Positions 26,597 to 37,595 of a DNA stretch of 64,000 bases are shown here, piece by piece (positions within the stretch are counted from its first letter, which is position 1; every line of letters starts with the position of its first letter). A program made the translations under genes and the position numbers. Source of the stretch: JAGWBD01 sp965220615 (lineage in GTDB: Bacteria; Chloroflexota; Anaerolineae; Aggregatilineales; Phototrophicaceae). Under the pieces are notes generated by a model that worked only from the letters and a program-made list of their open reading frames with translations, searched no databases and had not been told where the DNA came from. The stretch covers positions 558,001 through 622,000 of the forward strand of contig CBDCQL010000001.1 in assembly GCA_965220615.1 (NCBI GenBank). Reading direction: 5' to 3'.

Positions 26597-27664
<1,068 letters not shown>

Positions 27665-27751
27665 ACTACGCAACGCCGGCCCTTGCCCTCCCGCCCCTGT
27701 CTGGCCACCCGAAGTTTGCCACCTGGCACTGCCTTGCTGCGTAACTGTGGC

Positions 27752-28534
27752 ATGCGAAGCCCCGCAAGCGCCCGGAAGCCCGTGACCCTGCGCCTGGCAC
27801 TGCTGCTCCTGCTTGCCGCAGCCCCGCTTGTCGCCTGTTCAGACCTGGTGCCGTCCGCGTCGGCCACCGCCCTGCCAACGGTTGCCGTCCTGGAGGCGCC
27901 GCCGCCGGATACTATGGATCTGCTGACACAGGCCTTCCACAACATCCGCAGCAGCGCCACCCTGCGCCTGGAAGTGCAGCACAGCGGCGAGCCCTGGTTG
28001 ATCGCCACGGACGTCGGCAACGTGGCCTTCGAAGAGGCCGAGGTCAGTTTCGTGGCGCCGGACACCATGCAGGTCGTCGCCGGCGTGAAGATATTTGGCC
28101 TGGCGGCGGGGGTCGACCTTTTCGCCCGAGGTGAGCGGCAGTGGTATCGCAACGCGCTGCTGACGGGCGGCAACTGGCAGGGCGGCATCCTCGTAGAGAA
28201 CTTCAACCCGCAGCAACTGGTCGCGCCAGGCAGCGGCTTCGATCGCGCGGCGCAGGCGCTGCTCGGCCTGACCTGGCGGGGACTGGTGGTTCTGGAAGAG
28301 AGGCGGACGGCGCATCTGCTGCGCGGCCCGGCGCGCGGCGAGGAAGTCAGCGCCCTGCTGGTCAACCTGGTGCAACTGGCGGGCGAGGTGCAGACGGAGG
28401 TCTACATCGACGCCGACACGCTGCTGCCGCTGCGTTTCGTGCTGAGCCAGCCGGAAATCGCCACCTGGGAGGTGCGGGTGACGGCGGTCAACGGTGCCGT
28501 CCAGCTGGATGAGCCGCTGCAGGCGGGGGGATGA
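27752..28534 (+). CDS. Lipoprotein, LppX/LprAFG-like
   Basis: 260 residues with a signal peptide whose lipobox PLVAC would give a lipidated Cys near residue 29. The mature part after a short Ala/Thr/Pro linker resembles LppX/LprAFG-type lipid-binding folds ('DLLTQAFHNIRSSATLRLEV', and later 'DADTLLPLRFVLSQPE'). In Actinomycetota this fold carries lipids to the outer layer; here the ligand is unknown. The start is uncertain: ATG 27752 or GTG 27782, the latter having GGAAG upstream. It follows recA by 87 bases. Confidence 0.72.
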   Translation: MRSPASARKPVTLRLALLLLLAAAPLVACSDLVPSASATALPTVAVLEAPPPDTMDLLTQAFHNIRSSATLRLEVQHSGEPWLIATDVGNVAFEEAEVSFVAPDTMQVVAGVKIFGLAAGVDLFARGERQWYRNALLTGGNWQGGILVENFNPQQLVAPGSGFDRAAQALLGLTWRGLVVLEERRTAHLLRGPARGEEVSALLVNLVQLAGEVQTEVYIDADTLLPLRFVLSQPEIATWEVRVTAVNGAVQLDEPLQAGG

Positions 28535-28597
28535 AACCTTGCGTTTCACCCACCACAAGGCAACTACATCGAAGCATTCAACACAGGTGGGCGGGCG

Positions 28598-28855
28598 ATG
28601 GCAAGGCGGGGCAAGATTCTTGAACGGGCACGAAACAATCCTCGCGGCTGGCGCTTTGAAGAACTGCGAAGCCTGCTGGAGCGATTTGGCTTCGTGATAT
28701 ACTCAAGGTCAGGCAGCCACTTTTACGCCGTACATGCAGACAGTGACGTTAAACCGACCCTCGTGAAGCACTCACGCGAGTTACCTCCCGGATATGTCAG
28801 AAATGCGGTCAGGGCGATAGACGAAGCGATTGCAAGGCAAAGAGGTCGAAAATGA
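28598..28855 (+). CDS. hicA: HicA-family mRNA interferase toxin
   Basis: 85 residues, the normal HicA length. The dsRBD-like fold has the catalytic histidine in 'SRSGSHFYAVH', followed by 'LVKHSRELPPGYVRNAVRAI', the usual HicA C-terminus. HicA cleaves mRNA when free of HicB. The stop overlaps the start of the double-HicB gene (ATGA), the toxin-first order usual for hicAB. Confidence 0.9.
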   Translation: MARRGKILERARNNPRGWRFEELRSLLERFGFVIYSRSGSHFYAVHADSDVKPTLVKHSRELPPGYVRNAVRAIDEAIARQRGRK

Positions 28856-29424
28856 TTCGCGAAGACCTGTGGCAGCAGGCCGGTATTCTGGCCGACCGCC
28901 CCTACAGCGTACAGGCGCAGAAGTCGCAACTGCTGGACCGCTCGATTGTGGTGGTTGTCGCCAATCCTGAATTGCCAGGTTGCATGGCTCAGGGAGACTC
29001 GCTTGAGGAGGCGCTGGCTGAACTCGGCGAAGCCCGGCAGGAGTATCTCTACGTTCTGCTTCAACGCGGCAGGGATATACCGGAGCCGGAATCGACCACA
29101 AACGCGCATCCACATGTTACCTGGCTGGAACCTGAACTGATCGTCGAGGACCTGTGGTCACGGGCCGAGAAACTGGCCGCCCGCGATTATCGGGTCGAAT
29201 TCTCGCCGGAGACTCTTGAAGACGGCAGTGAAGGCTTTCTTGCGGAGAACCCGGAGATGCCCGGCTGCATGGAAAGCGGCCGCACGCGGGCCGGGGCGCA
29301 GGCAGCGCTGGCGCGGGAGCGCCACGTCTTCATTTATTCCTTGCTGGAGGCAGGCAAGCCGGTGCCGGAGCCGGGTGACATTAAGGCGATAGTTGACGAG
29401 GACGCCGCCACAGTCGCCGGTTGA
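28852..29424 (+). CDS. hicB: HicB-like antitoxin with two tandem domains
   Basis: 190 residues. Two similar halves occupy about 1-82 and 98-180. Each has 'LW..A..LA.R.Y.V', 'NPE(L/M)PGCM', and 'E(Y/F)..(Y/L)..LL..G...PEP'. The partially degraded RNase-H-like HicB domain normally occurs once, followed by a DNA-binding HTH or RHH segment. Here no DNA-binding segment is visible, so autoregulation may be lost or rely on another protein. It neutralises the HicA encoded just upstream. Confidence 0.82.
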   Translation: MIREDLWQQAGILADRPYSVQAQKSQLLDRSIVVVVANPELPGCMAQGDSLEEALAELGEARQEYLYVLLQRGRDIPEPESTTNAHPHVTWLEPELIVEDLWSRAEKLAARDYRVEFSPETLEDGSEGFLAENPEMPGCMESGRTRAGAQAALARERHVFIYSLLEAGKPVPEPGDIKAIVDEDAATVAG

Positions 29425-29454
29425 CGGACAATCGCACACAAACGGAGCGCAGGT

Positions 29455-29814
29455 ATGGACGCAGCGATTCGTCAGGCCCTGGCCAGCGACCTGACCATCG
29501 ACATCACCACCACCGGACGCCGCAGCGGCCAGCCGCGTCGCCTTGAGATCTGGTTCCATGAGTTTGAGGGCCGCTGGTACATCACCGGCTCGCCGGGCAC
29601 CCGCGACTGGTACGCCAATATGCTGGCCAATCCGCAGTTCATCTTCCACCTGAAGGAGAGCCTGCGGGCCGACCTTCCGACGCGCGCCATCCCTGTGCGC
29701 GACGAGGCCGAACGGCGCCGCGTGCTGGGCGGCATCTTCGCAGGCAAGGACACGCCGGAGAAGCTGGAAAGCCGCGTCGCCGGCAGCCCGCTGGTTGAGG
29801 TCGTGTTTGAGTAG
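29455..29814 (+). CDS. Ddn/F420-type nitroreductase-family protein
   Basis: 119-residue split-barrel protein. 'DITTTGRRSGQPRRLEIWF' followed by 'GSPGTRDWYANMLANP' is the signature of the DUF385/Ddn family, many members of which bind deazaflavin F420. The enzyme substrate is unknown, and F420 use is inferred from the family, not shown here. It starts 30 bases after hicB with GGAGCG upstream. Confidence 0.82.
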   Translation: MDAAIRQALASDLTIDITTTGRRSGQPRRLEIWFHEFEGRWYITGSPGTRDWYANMLANPQFIFHLKESLRADLPTRAIPVRDEAERRRVLGGIFAGKDTPEKLESRVAGSPLVEVVFE

Positions 29815-29820
29815 CGACCT

Positions 29821-30696
29821 TCAGCGGGCGCAGCCGCCCTCGCCGCTTGGGCGCACCGAGGGCCGCGCGATATCCGTCACGCCCTTCCAGGCATAGGGGT
29901 CCTCGCCGGCGACCATGACGATGTCGCGGTAGTCAGCCGTGGCGGCGCGCGTCCCTTCCGCAAACTGCATCCAGGGCAGCAGCGATTGCGCGCTCATGTA
30001 GTGGTTGACCAGCGCGCGACGGTGGCCGCGGCGGGCGCGGTTGGGCAGCGAGCGGTGCAGCAGGTAGCCGTTGAAAAAGACGATCGACCCGGCCCGCACT
30101 TCCACCGGCACGGCGTCCTCGTCGCGCCAGGGGAAGCCCTGGCTCTCGTCCGTGCAGTCGAAGCGCGGGTCGTCCTGCTGCTCCAGCGGCCAGAGCACGC
30201 CGTAACGATGCGAACCCGGCAACACCCACAGACAGCCGTTTTCGACCGTGGCGTCGTCCAGCGCGATCCACGCGCCGGTCAGGCTGCGGTCACGCGTGGG
30301 GATGAAGTCCTCGTCCTGGTGCCAGGCCTGGCCGGGCTTGCCGGCGGACTTGACGAAGAGCATGGACTGCATGCACTTAACGTCCGGGCCGATGATCTGC
30401 GTCAGGATGTTGACGATGGCCGGGTGCGCCAGTTGCGCGCGCATCAGCGGCGAAATCTTGTGCGGGAAGTGGATGCAGAGGTACTGGCGGATGACTTCCT
30501 CGTCGCTTTCCTCCGGGCTGTGCGACAGGCCGTTGCGCAGCGGGCCGCGCTCGCCGCGGCAGATGCGCGCCGTCTCGGCCTGCAGTTGCGCAATTTCCTC
30601 CGCCTGCAGCGCGTCTTCGAGGACGAGGTAGCCGTTTTCGCGCCAAGCGGCGACGTCGGCCGCCGCGTTCGGCGTCAACACAGCGCTTTCAATCAC
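29821..30696 (-). CDS. Phytanoyl-CoA dioxygenase (PhyH) family protein 1
   Basis: 291 residues. Fe(II)/2-oxoglutarate oxygenase fold: the HxD pair is in 'AWHQDEDFIPT', the distal histidine in 'YLLHRSLPNRARRGHRR', and the 2-oxoglutarate-binding Arg follows it. 'GYLVLEDALQAEEIAQL' at the start is the usual PhyH opening. It probably hydroxylates a small molecule; substrate unknown. It is convergent with the Ddn-like gene and related only distantly to the PhyH protein at 58648. Confidence 0.88.
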   Translation of the reverse strand: MIESAVLTPNAAADVAAWRENGYLVLEDALQAEEIAQLQAETARICRGERGPLRNGLSHSPEESDEEVIRQYLCIHFPHKISPLMRAQLAHPAIVNILTQIIGPDVKCMQSMLFVKSAGKPGQAWHQDEDFIPTRDRSLTGAWIALDDATVENGCLWVLPGSHRYGVLWPLEQQDDPRFDCTDESQGFPWRDEDAVPVEVRAGSIVFFNGYLLHRSLPNRARRGHRRALVNHYMSAQSLLPWMQFAEGTRAATADYRDIVMVAGEDPYAWKGVTDIARPSVRPSGEGGCAR

Positions 30697-30732
30697 AGGT
30701 CAAGCCTTTCCTTCGAGGCTTCTTAATGACAA

Positions 30733-30765
30733 GGGTTCCCGCCCCGGCTGGCGGGACGGGAACCC
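30733..30765 (-). terminator. Terminator after the BMP gene pair
   Basis: GGGTTCCCG and CGGGAACCC (30733-30741 and 30757-30765) form a perfect 9-bp stem with further G/C pairing inside. It lies 22 bases beyond the stop of the downstream BMP gene, followed on the minus strand by TTGTCATT. Confidence 0.6.
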
Positions 30766-30786
30766 GGCGATACTGGATGGTCAGGA

Positions 30787-31896
30787 TCAGGCGTCGGAGT
30801 CTTCTTCCTCTTCCATCTCCCCGTCGTCGTCCGACATGTCTTCTTCCATGTCGTCCATGTCCATGTCCAGCATCTCGCCCGTGATGGGGTCAACGCCGGT
30901 GCTGATGCTGCCGTCCTGCAGGCCGGCGAAGATCTCTTCCAGCTGCGCCAGCACTTCCTCCGGCACGTCGGAGTCATGCGGCGGCGCCAGGCCAACGCCA
31001 TCATTCTCGGCGGAGAGGACGTTGTTGCCGCCGAAATTCATGTCGTCGCCCTCGACCAGTTCCTTGAGCGACAGGTAAACGCCTTGGTCCACACGCTTCA
31101 TGGCGCTGGAAATAAGCATTTCAGCGCCCGGGCTTTCGCCATTGCCGAAGGTCGTCAGGTATTCGTCCTGGTCGACGCCGATGACGTAGACGCCTTCCGC
31201 GGCCGCGGCCTGAATGGCGCCGGAGCCGGTCGGGCCGCCCGCGCCAAAGATCACGTCCGCCCCTTCGGCGATGAACTGCAGCGCCGTCTCGGCGCCGGTG
31301 GCCGGGTCGGTGAAACTGGGGATGTAGACGCCCAGCGCCGCGGCCTCCATGTTGGTATGGGCCACACCGTTCTCAAAGCCGTGGCGGAAGCGGATCACCG
31401 GCGGGATGTCGATGCCGTAAACGCCGGCCACGACACCACTCTCGGTCATCAGACCGGCGAGCGCGCCGGCCATGAAGCCCGACTGGTCCTCGCGGAACAG
31501 GACGCCCACCTGGTTGGGCGATGCTTCGGGATAGAAATGATCGACGCCGATGAAGTAGACGTCCGGATTGGCCGCGGCGGCGGCCGAAGTCGCGTCCGTC
31601 ATCAGGAAGCCCACCGTGATGATGGCGCCATAGCCGGAGTCGACGCAGGTCTGGATGTTCGTGGTGTAGTCCACCTGGCTGGTGGTCTCGATGTAGGTTG
31701 AGTCGAGGTCGAATTCCTCCACCGCGTCCGTCATACCCTTGTAGGCGAACTGGTTGAAGGTCCCGTCATTCACGCGGCCGACGTCCGTAATCAGACAGAC
31801 CGACTCGATCAGCGCGTCCTGCGCAAGGGCCGGCGACAGCAGCGACATGCTCGTCAGCAGCACCAGCGTGAGCATAAGGACTACTTTTCTGTTCAC
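30787..31896 (-). CDS. BMP-family (PnrA/Med-like) substrate-binding protein 1
   Basis: 369 residues from GTG 31896, preferred because GAGAGGA precedes it. A signal peptide ends near 'SPALAQ' with no lipobox Cys. The BMP/PnrA domain has 'ITDVGRVNDGTFNQ' near the start of the mature part, 'VYFIGVDHFYPE', 'AGALAGLM', 'GVYGIDIPPVIRFRHGF' and 'GVDQDEYLTTFG'. The family binds nucleosides for ABC uptake or senses ligands. The last ~30 residues are an extreme Asp/Glu/Met-rich tail. No ABC transporter is adjacent; it lies downstream of its paralogue. Confidence 0.88.
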   Translation of the reverse strand: MNRKVVLMLTLVLLTSMSLLSPALAQDALIESVCLITDVGRVNDGTFNQFAYKGMTDAVEEFDLDSTYIETTSQVDYTTNIQTCVDSGYGAIITVGFLMTDATSAAAAANPDVYFIGVDHFYPEASPNQVGVLFREDQSGFMAGALAGLMTESGVVAGVYGIDIPPVIRFRHGFENGVAHTNMEAAALGVYIPSFTDPATGAETALQFIAEGADVIFGAGGPTGSGAIQAAAAEGVYVIGVDQDEYLTTFGNGESPGAEMLISSAMKRVDQGVYLSLKELVEGDDMNFGGNNVLSAENDGVGLAPPHDSDVPEEVLAQLEEIFAGLQDGSISTGVDPITGEMLDMDMDDMEEDMSDDDGEMEEEEDSDA

Positions 31897-31985
31897 AGCG
31901 GGGGTTCCTCTCATTCTCGTGGTCGATAGTGCACACTTGCTACTGTAACCCAAAACCTGCGGGCGATAAAGCAGCGGGGCAGCCG

Positions 31986-33059
31986 TCAGCCGCTGCTCTC
32001 CTCCCCTGGCTCCGGCTCCAGCTTCTCGCCGGTGACCGGGTCGCAACCGGTCCCCTGGCTGCCATCCTGCAGGGCGGCATGGATCCCGTCCAGACGCTCC
32101 GGCACCCCTTCCGGCAGGTCTGAATCGTGCGGCGGCGCCAGCCCGATGCCCCCGCTGGCCGCATCCAGCACGCGCACGCCGGCCTCCCCGTGGAAGGTCG
32201 CGGCGTCGCCTTCCACCAGGGCCTGCAGGGACAGGTAGACGCCCTGGTCCACACGTTTCAACGCGCTGCTGATCAGGTATTCCGCGCCCGGGCTCTCGCC
32301 CCCGCCGAAGGTCGTCAGGTATTCGTCCCGGTCCACGCCGATGACGTGGACGCCGGCCGCCGCCGCGGCGAGGATTGCGCCGGAGCCGGTGGTGCCGCCG
32401 GCGCCGAGAATCACGTCCGCGCCCTCGGCGATGAACTGCAGCGCCGTCTCGGCGCCCGTCGCCGGGTCGATGAAGCTGGGGACGTGGACGCCCGCGGCCT
32501 GCGCCACCGCGTTGCTGTGCGTGACGCCGTTCTCAAAGCCGCAGCGGAAGCGGAGCACCGGCGGAATGTCGATGCCGTAAACGCCGGCCACGACGTCGCT
32601 TGCGGTCACCAGACCGGCCAGCGCCCCGGCAAGAAAGCCGGCCTGGTCCTCGCGGAACTGCAGGCCCACCAGGTTGGCGGGGGCCTCGCTGTAGAAGTGG
32701 TCCACGCCGATGAAATACACCGCCGGGTTGGCCTGCGCCGCCGCCAGCGTAGCGTCAGCGATCAGGAAGCCCATGGTGATGATGGCGTCATGGCCCGCGT
32801 CGATGCAGGTCTGCAGGTTGTCTTCGTAGTCCACCTGGCGGGTCGTCTCGATGAAGCTGGTCTCCAGCCCGAAGTCCTCCGCGGCGGCCAGCATGCCTTC
32901 GTAACCGCCCTGGTTGAAGGTACCGTCGTCGACGCGGCCGATGTCCGTGACCAGGCAGACCGATTCGATCAGCGCGTCCTGCGCCAGCGTCGGCAGCCCG
33001 AAAAGCGTGATTGCCAGAAGAGTCAGCCCCAGACCGCGTGTCAGCCCGCCCTCGTTCAT
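31986..33059 (-). CDS. BMP-family substrate-binding protein 2
   Basis: 357 residues from ATG 33059 (GGGGGACA upstream). It is a close paralogue of the following gene: 'ALIESVCLVTDIGRVDDGTFNQ' in two parts, 'VYFIGVDHFYSE', 'GVYGIDIPPVLRFRCGF' and 'GVDRDEYLTTFG' are nearly the same. It lacks the long acidic tail and ends 'EPGEESSG'. The signal peptide ends near 'LPTLAQ', also without a lipobox. A recent tandem duplication is evident; both probably bind related nucleosides. Confidence 0.88.
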   Translation of the reverse strand: MNEGGLTRGLGLTLLAITLFGLPTLAQDALIESVCLVTDIGRVDDGTFNQGGYEGMLAAAEDFGLETSFIETTRQVDYEDNLQTCIDAGHDAIITMGFLIADATLAAAQANPAVYFIGVDHFYSEAPANLVGLQFREDQAGFLAGALAGLVTASDVVAGVYGIDIPPVLRFRCGFENGVTHSNAVAQAAGVHVPSFIDPATGAETALQFIAEGADVILGAGGTTGSGAILAAAAAGVHVIGVDRDEYLTTFGGGESPGAEYLISSALKRVDQGVYLSLQALVEGDAATFHGEAGVRVLDAASGGIGLAPPHDSDLPEGVPERLDGIHAALQDGSQGTGCDPVTGEKLEPEPGEESSG

Positions 33060-33127
33060 CTCCGGTGTCCCCCTCTCCACAGCGCGAGGGGCATTTTACA
33101 CGCGAGGGGGCAGGCCGGCCCGGCCAA

Positions 33128-34861
33128 TCAGCCGATCAGGTCCGGCAACGTGAGGGTGATGTCCAGTCGATGGTGGCCGGCGGCGGGGCTGTCGCTGCGC
33201 AGGCCCAGTTGACGAACCTGCTGCAATTGCGGCCCGGCGGCGGCGGGCAGAAAGGTGGCGTAGAGTGGCGCGACGTCGACGTAGAGCTGCGGCGGCTGGT
33301 CCTGCGCCAGGTCCTGCCAGCGCGCGCGATCGATGAGACGGTCGTCACCGCGCAGCGCGCGCTCCATGGCCTGGGGCGCCGCGCCGGTGCCCAGCAGCAG
33401 CAGGCCATCCTCGAGCCAGACCTGCAGCGGCGGCTCGACAAAGTCATCGCCGGGCAGCATACGGCGCAGGCTGCCGTCCGCCGGGTCGCCTTCAAGGCCG
33501 CGCGCATCGAGGGTCAGGGAGACGAGGCGGTCGAGCGCATCGAGCACGGCAGGGCCGTCGTCCACCTCGGCGACCAGCAACAGGTCCCAGGGCATGTTCA
33601 GCGGCGGCAGCGGATCGTTGGGGCGCGGCAGCAGGGCCAGGCTGAAGCTGCCGTCAAGCCGCCGCAAAAGGTCGAGATCAAGATCGAAATTGGCCTGGTC
33701 CCACAGGGCCAGCAGCCAGCCGTTGACGAGCGTGTTGATGGTGTCCGCGTCCGGCGCGGTGAGGAGACCGCTGGCCGCTCCCTGCGACTGCCCGACGCCG
33801 AAAGGGCCCAGCAACTCGCCGCCGAAAGCGCTGAAGGGCAGCGCCGCCAGCAGGTTGAAGGCCGCCTGGCGCGCGTCGCTGCCGCTGGCGACCAGCATGG
33901 CGCCGCGCGGCACGGGCTCCAGCACCGCGGGGTTGAAAGGCTCCGGCGCCGGGGCGGCAGGGCCGTCGTCATCGCTGTGGAGCGTCAGCGAGAGGCGCAG
34001 CACGTTCAGACGCGGCCGGTCGGTTTCGAGGGAGAAGGTCAGCGCCCGGGCGCCCCCGCCCAGCGCCAGTTGTGGCAGCGTCGAGTCGCCGTCGAGGCCC
34101 TCCAGGGCCTGGCCGAAGGCGCCCAGCAGGGGTTCGGCTGCCTCGCTGCCGGAGAGCAGGGCCGCGAGGGCCTGCGGGGTCTGCGCACCGCGCAGCCAGC
34201 CGGAGAGAATCTCGCCGGGGGCCGGGCCGTCGCCGTCGCGCGGCGCCATGCCGCTGCCCTCCGCCAGCAAGGCGGGGGCGGCGCCTGCCTGGGCGTCCAG
34301 GGCGGCGCGCACCAGCGCCTCCGGCCCGATGAGGACGGCGCCAGGTGTGAAGGCGATGCTGCTGCGGTCCGCCAGCCAGAGTCGCTGGCCCTGGTGCTGA
34401 TCGCGCTGCAGCAGGTCCTGCTCGTCAAGGATGTCGCTGAAACTGCCGAGGGCCTGGAGCAGGTCCTGCGTGGGCAGGATCAGCAGGGGTTCCGGACTGT
34501 CGGCGTCCCGGCGCCAGGCGAGGAACAATTCGTCGTCCAGCCAGGGCGCGAAATCGCGCGCGAAGACGGGCAGCGCCTCGGTGTCGAGCTGCTGCAGCGG
34601 CAGGGCCTGCTCCAGTCCCTGCAGCGCCTGCAGGCCGGGGCGCGCGGGTTGCAGCAGGGCGGCGGAACGGGCCGCGATGTTAAGCGCATCAAGGGCGTCG
34701 CCGTCGTCGAGGTCGAGGCGCAGCCAGGCGTCGACGACGGCGGGCAGGAATGCGCGCGGGTCCGCAGCGGTCGGCGGGTCAGGCGCCTGCGCGAGGACGG
34801 GCGCGGCCAGCAGCAGGGCAGAGGCGCAAATCAGGGCGCGACGAAAGGTGACACCCGACAT
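33128..34861 (-). CDS. Secreted DUF3352 domain protein
   Basis: 577 residues from ATG 34861 (AGGAGT upstream) with a signal peptide ending near 'AAPVLAQ'. The remainder fits DUF3352: 'PAVVDAWLRLDLDDGDALDAL', split in the family alignment, 'DDELFLAWRR', 'LLVASGSDARQAAF' and repeated 'LLLLGTGAAPQAMERAL'-like elements. The family is large, extracytoplasmic and of unknown function. It lies 69 bases upstream of the BMP pair on the same strand and may share their transcript. Confidence 0.8.
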   Translation of the reverse strand: MSGVTFRRALICASALLLAAPVLAQAPDPPTAADPRAFLPAVVDAWLRLDLDDGDALDALNIAARSAALLQPARPGLQALQGLEQALPLQQLDTEALPVFARDFAPWLDDELFLAWRRDADSPEPLLILPTQDLLQALGSFSDILDEQDLLQRDQHQGQRLWLADRSSIAFTPGAVLIGPEALVRAALDAQAGAAPALLAEGSGMAPRDGDGPAPGEILSGWLRGAQTPQALAALLSGSEAAEPLLGAFGQALEGLDGDSTLPQLALGGGARALTFSLETDRPRLNVLRLSLTLHSDDDGPAAPAPEPFNPAVLEPVPRGAMLVASGSDARQAAFNLLAALPFSAFGGELLGPFGVGQSQGAASGLLTAPDADTINTLVNGWLLALWDQANFDLDLDLLRRLDGSFSLALLPRPNDPLPPLNMPWDLLLVAEVDDGPAVLDALDRLVSLTLDARGLEGDPADGSLRRMLPGDDFVEPPLQVWLEDGLLLLGTGAAPQAMERALRGDDRLIDRARWQDLAQDQPPQLYVDVAPLYATFLPAAAGPQLQQVRQLGLRSDSPAAGHHRLDITLTLPDLIG

Positions 34862-34957
34862 GGACGACTCCTGAAGGGCAGGAAGCAGGTCAGCGCCTGA
34901 GAATAGCGCGCCCGCAGCCAAGCGGCGCCGGACTTAATCAAACGCTGATGTAAGGCC

Positions 34958-35764
34958 TCACAGGCCCACGTCGCGGCGGCGGAAGGCCCACACACTGCCC
35001 AGCGCCATCAGCAGGGCCAGGGAGCTGATGAACAGTGTCTTGCCCTGGTCCAGGCCCTGTTGCACGATGCCGGCGGCGTCGTAGTAGCTGAAGAAGGAGA
35101 TCGCGCGCAGGGTCTGCGACAGGCCCTCGCCGACGATGCCGGCCACGGTGTCGATCATGAAGCTGGCGATCACGAAGGCGGTGGTCACGGCCAGCGCGCG
35201 CTGGCGCCGGCGCAGCAGGGCCGCCATCAGGGCGGTGAAGGCCAGCACAAAAATCAGCACCGGCACCACGTTGAAGACCACCGTCGCCATGCGCCCCATG
35301 TCCAGTTGCACGTCGACCAGGGCCACGCCCAGCCAGAGGCCGACGTAGACCAGGGCGCCCACGCCCACAATGCTCAGGCTGTAGGCCAGAAAGCGCTCGA
35401 CGATGACCTGCCAGCGCGGCAGCGGCAGGCTCAGGATCACCTCCATGACGCCGTCATCCTCGTCGTTGGCGCTGATGCGCATGCCCATCACCACCGGATA
35501 GGCGGCGAAGATCAGCGCGAACTTGCCGAAGAAGCCGACCGTGATGATGCCCTCCGGCGTGGCCAGCACCTGCAAATCGGCGTCGAAACCGGCGGCCGCC
35601 AGCAGAATCGGCGGCATGCCCTGGATCAACTCGACCATCTTCATCGAGTCGAAGAAAGGCACCATGGCGGCGGTGAACAGGGCCATCAGGCCGAGGCCTG
35701 CGCCCCAGTAGACCATCTGCAGCCAGGTACGGCGCAGCGTGTTGAGAAAAATCACTCCGGTCAT
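34958..35764 (-). CDS. ABC-2 permease subunit A
   Basis: 268-residue membrane protein with six segments. It begins 'FLNTLRRTWLQMVYWGAGLG' and has the first loop motif 'ANDEDDGVMEVILSLPLPR', both typical of ABC-2 exporters of the bacitracin/antibiotic-resistance type. It is paralogous to the permease encoded just upstream (18 bases away); the two probably form a heterodimer driven by the ATPase at 36586. Substrate unknown. Confidence 0.9.
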   Translation of the reverse strand: MTGVIFLNTLRRTWLQMVYWGAGLGLMALFTAAMVPFFDSMKMVELIQGMPPILLAAAGFDADLQVLATPEGIITVGFFGKFALIFAAYPVVMGMRISANDEDDGVMEVILSLPLPRWQVIVERFLAYSLSIVGVGALVYVGLWLGVALVDVQLDMGRMATVVFNVVPVLIFVLAFTALMAALLRRRQRALAVTTAFVIASFMIDTVAGIVGEGLSQTLRAISFFSYYDAAGIVQQGLDQGKTLFISSLALLMALGSVWAFRRRDVGL

Positions 35765-35782
35765 CTCGCGAACCTCCGCGCT

Positions 35783-36585
35783 CTAGAGACCGATGTCCCG
35801 ACGGTCGAAAAACCACAGGGCGCCGAACAGCAACACAAGGGTCACGCCCAGCAGCAGGGCCAGGTTTCCCGCGGGCAGGAAGCTGCCCGGTGCGATGCCC
35901 TCACTGCTCCAACGATAGAAGGAGAGCCAGCCCAGCTGGTTGAGCGGGCCTTCACTGATGGAGCTGGCGATGAAATCCAGAAAGTAGCTGCTGATGACGA
36001 AGACGATGCCGATACCGGTGGCGACCATGTGCCGCCGCAAGGCGGCCGCGGCGAGGGCCGTGAAGGCTATCACCAGCAGGGTGCCGGGCACCAGGTTGAA
36101 GGCCGTGGCGAATAGCGCGGCGGGTGCCAGGGTGAACTCCGTGGTGCCGCTGCCCAGCACCAGGCCCAGCGCACTGAGCAGGACGATCAGCAGGGTCAGC
36201 AGGGTAAAGGCGATGAAGCGCTCCAGCAGCAGGCGGCCGCGCGAGAGCGGCATGCTGAGCAGCACGTCGAGAATGCCGGCCTCCTCCTCGTTGGCGCAGA
36301 GGTTCAGCCCGGCCAGCAGACCGTAAACCGCCAGCAACAGTTGCGCCCAGGTGGCGAAGCCGTACTGGATGAAGCCCTCCGGCGTGCGCAGCAGCAGGGT
36401 GTCGCCCGCGCCGATGGCGTCCAGAAGCGGCTGCGGCATGGAGGCGACCAGACCGACGTAGTTGTCCAGTGCTTCCTGGTCGGGGATGACGGCGATGACG
36501 TAGAGGCCCAGCAGCGCCAGGCCGGCGCTCCAGTAGAGCGTCGGGCGCCAGTGCTGACGCAGCGTGGCGCGCAGCAGGACGCCGC

Positions 36586-36589
<4 letters not shown>
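35783..36589 (-). CDS. ABC-2 permease subunit B
   Basis: 268 residues, same length and layout as subunit A: 'LLRATLRQHWRPTLYWSAGL' at the start, 'ANEEEAGILDVLLSMPLSR' in the first cytoplasmic loop, six membrane segments and the shared C-terminal 'FDRRDIGL' (subunit A ends 'FRRRDVGL'). Its start overlaps the ATPase stop by 4 bases, so it is translationally coupled. Confidence 0.9.
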
Positions 36590-37494
<905 letters not shown>

Positions 37495-37595
37495 GGAATT
37501 TCCGGTTCTCCCCGTGAACAACCTGTTTCACTATATCACAGTCGGGGGGAAGCTCCTGCCTGTGGCCGCCACGCGGCGCGCGCTACAATCGGCCC

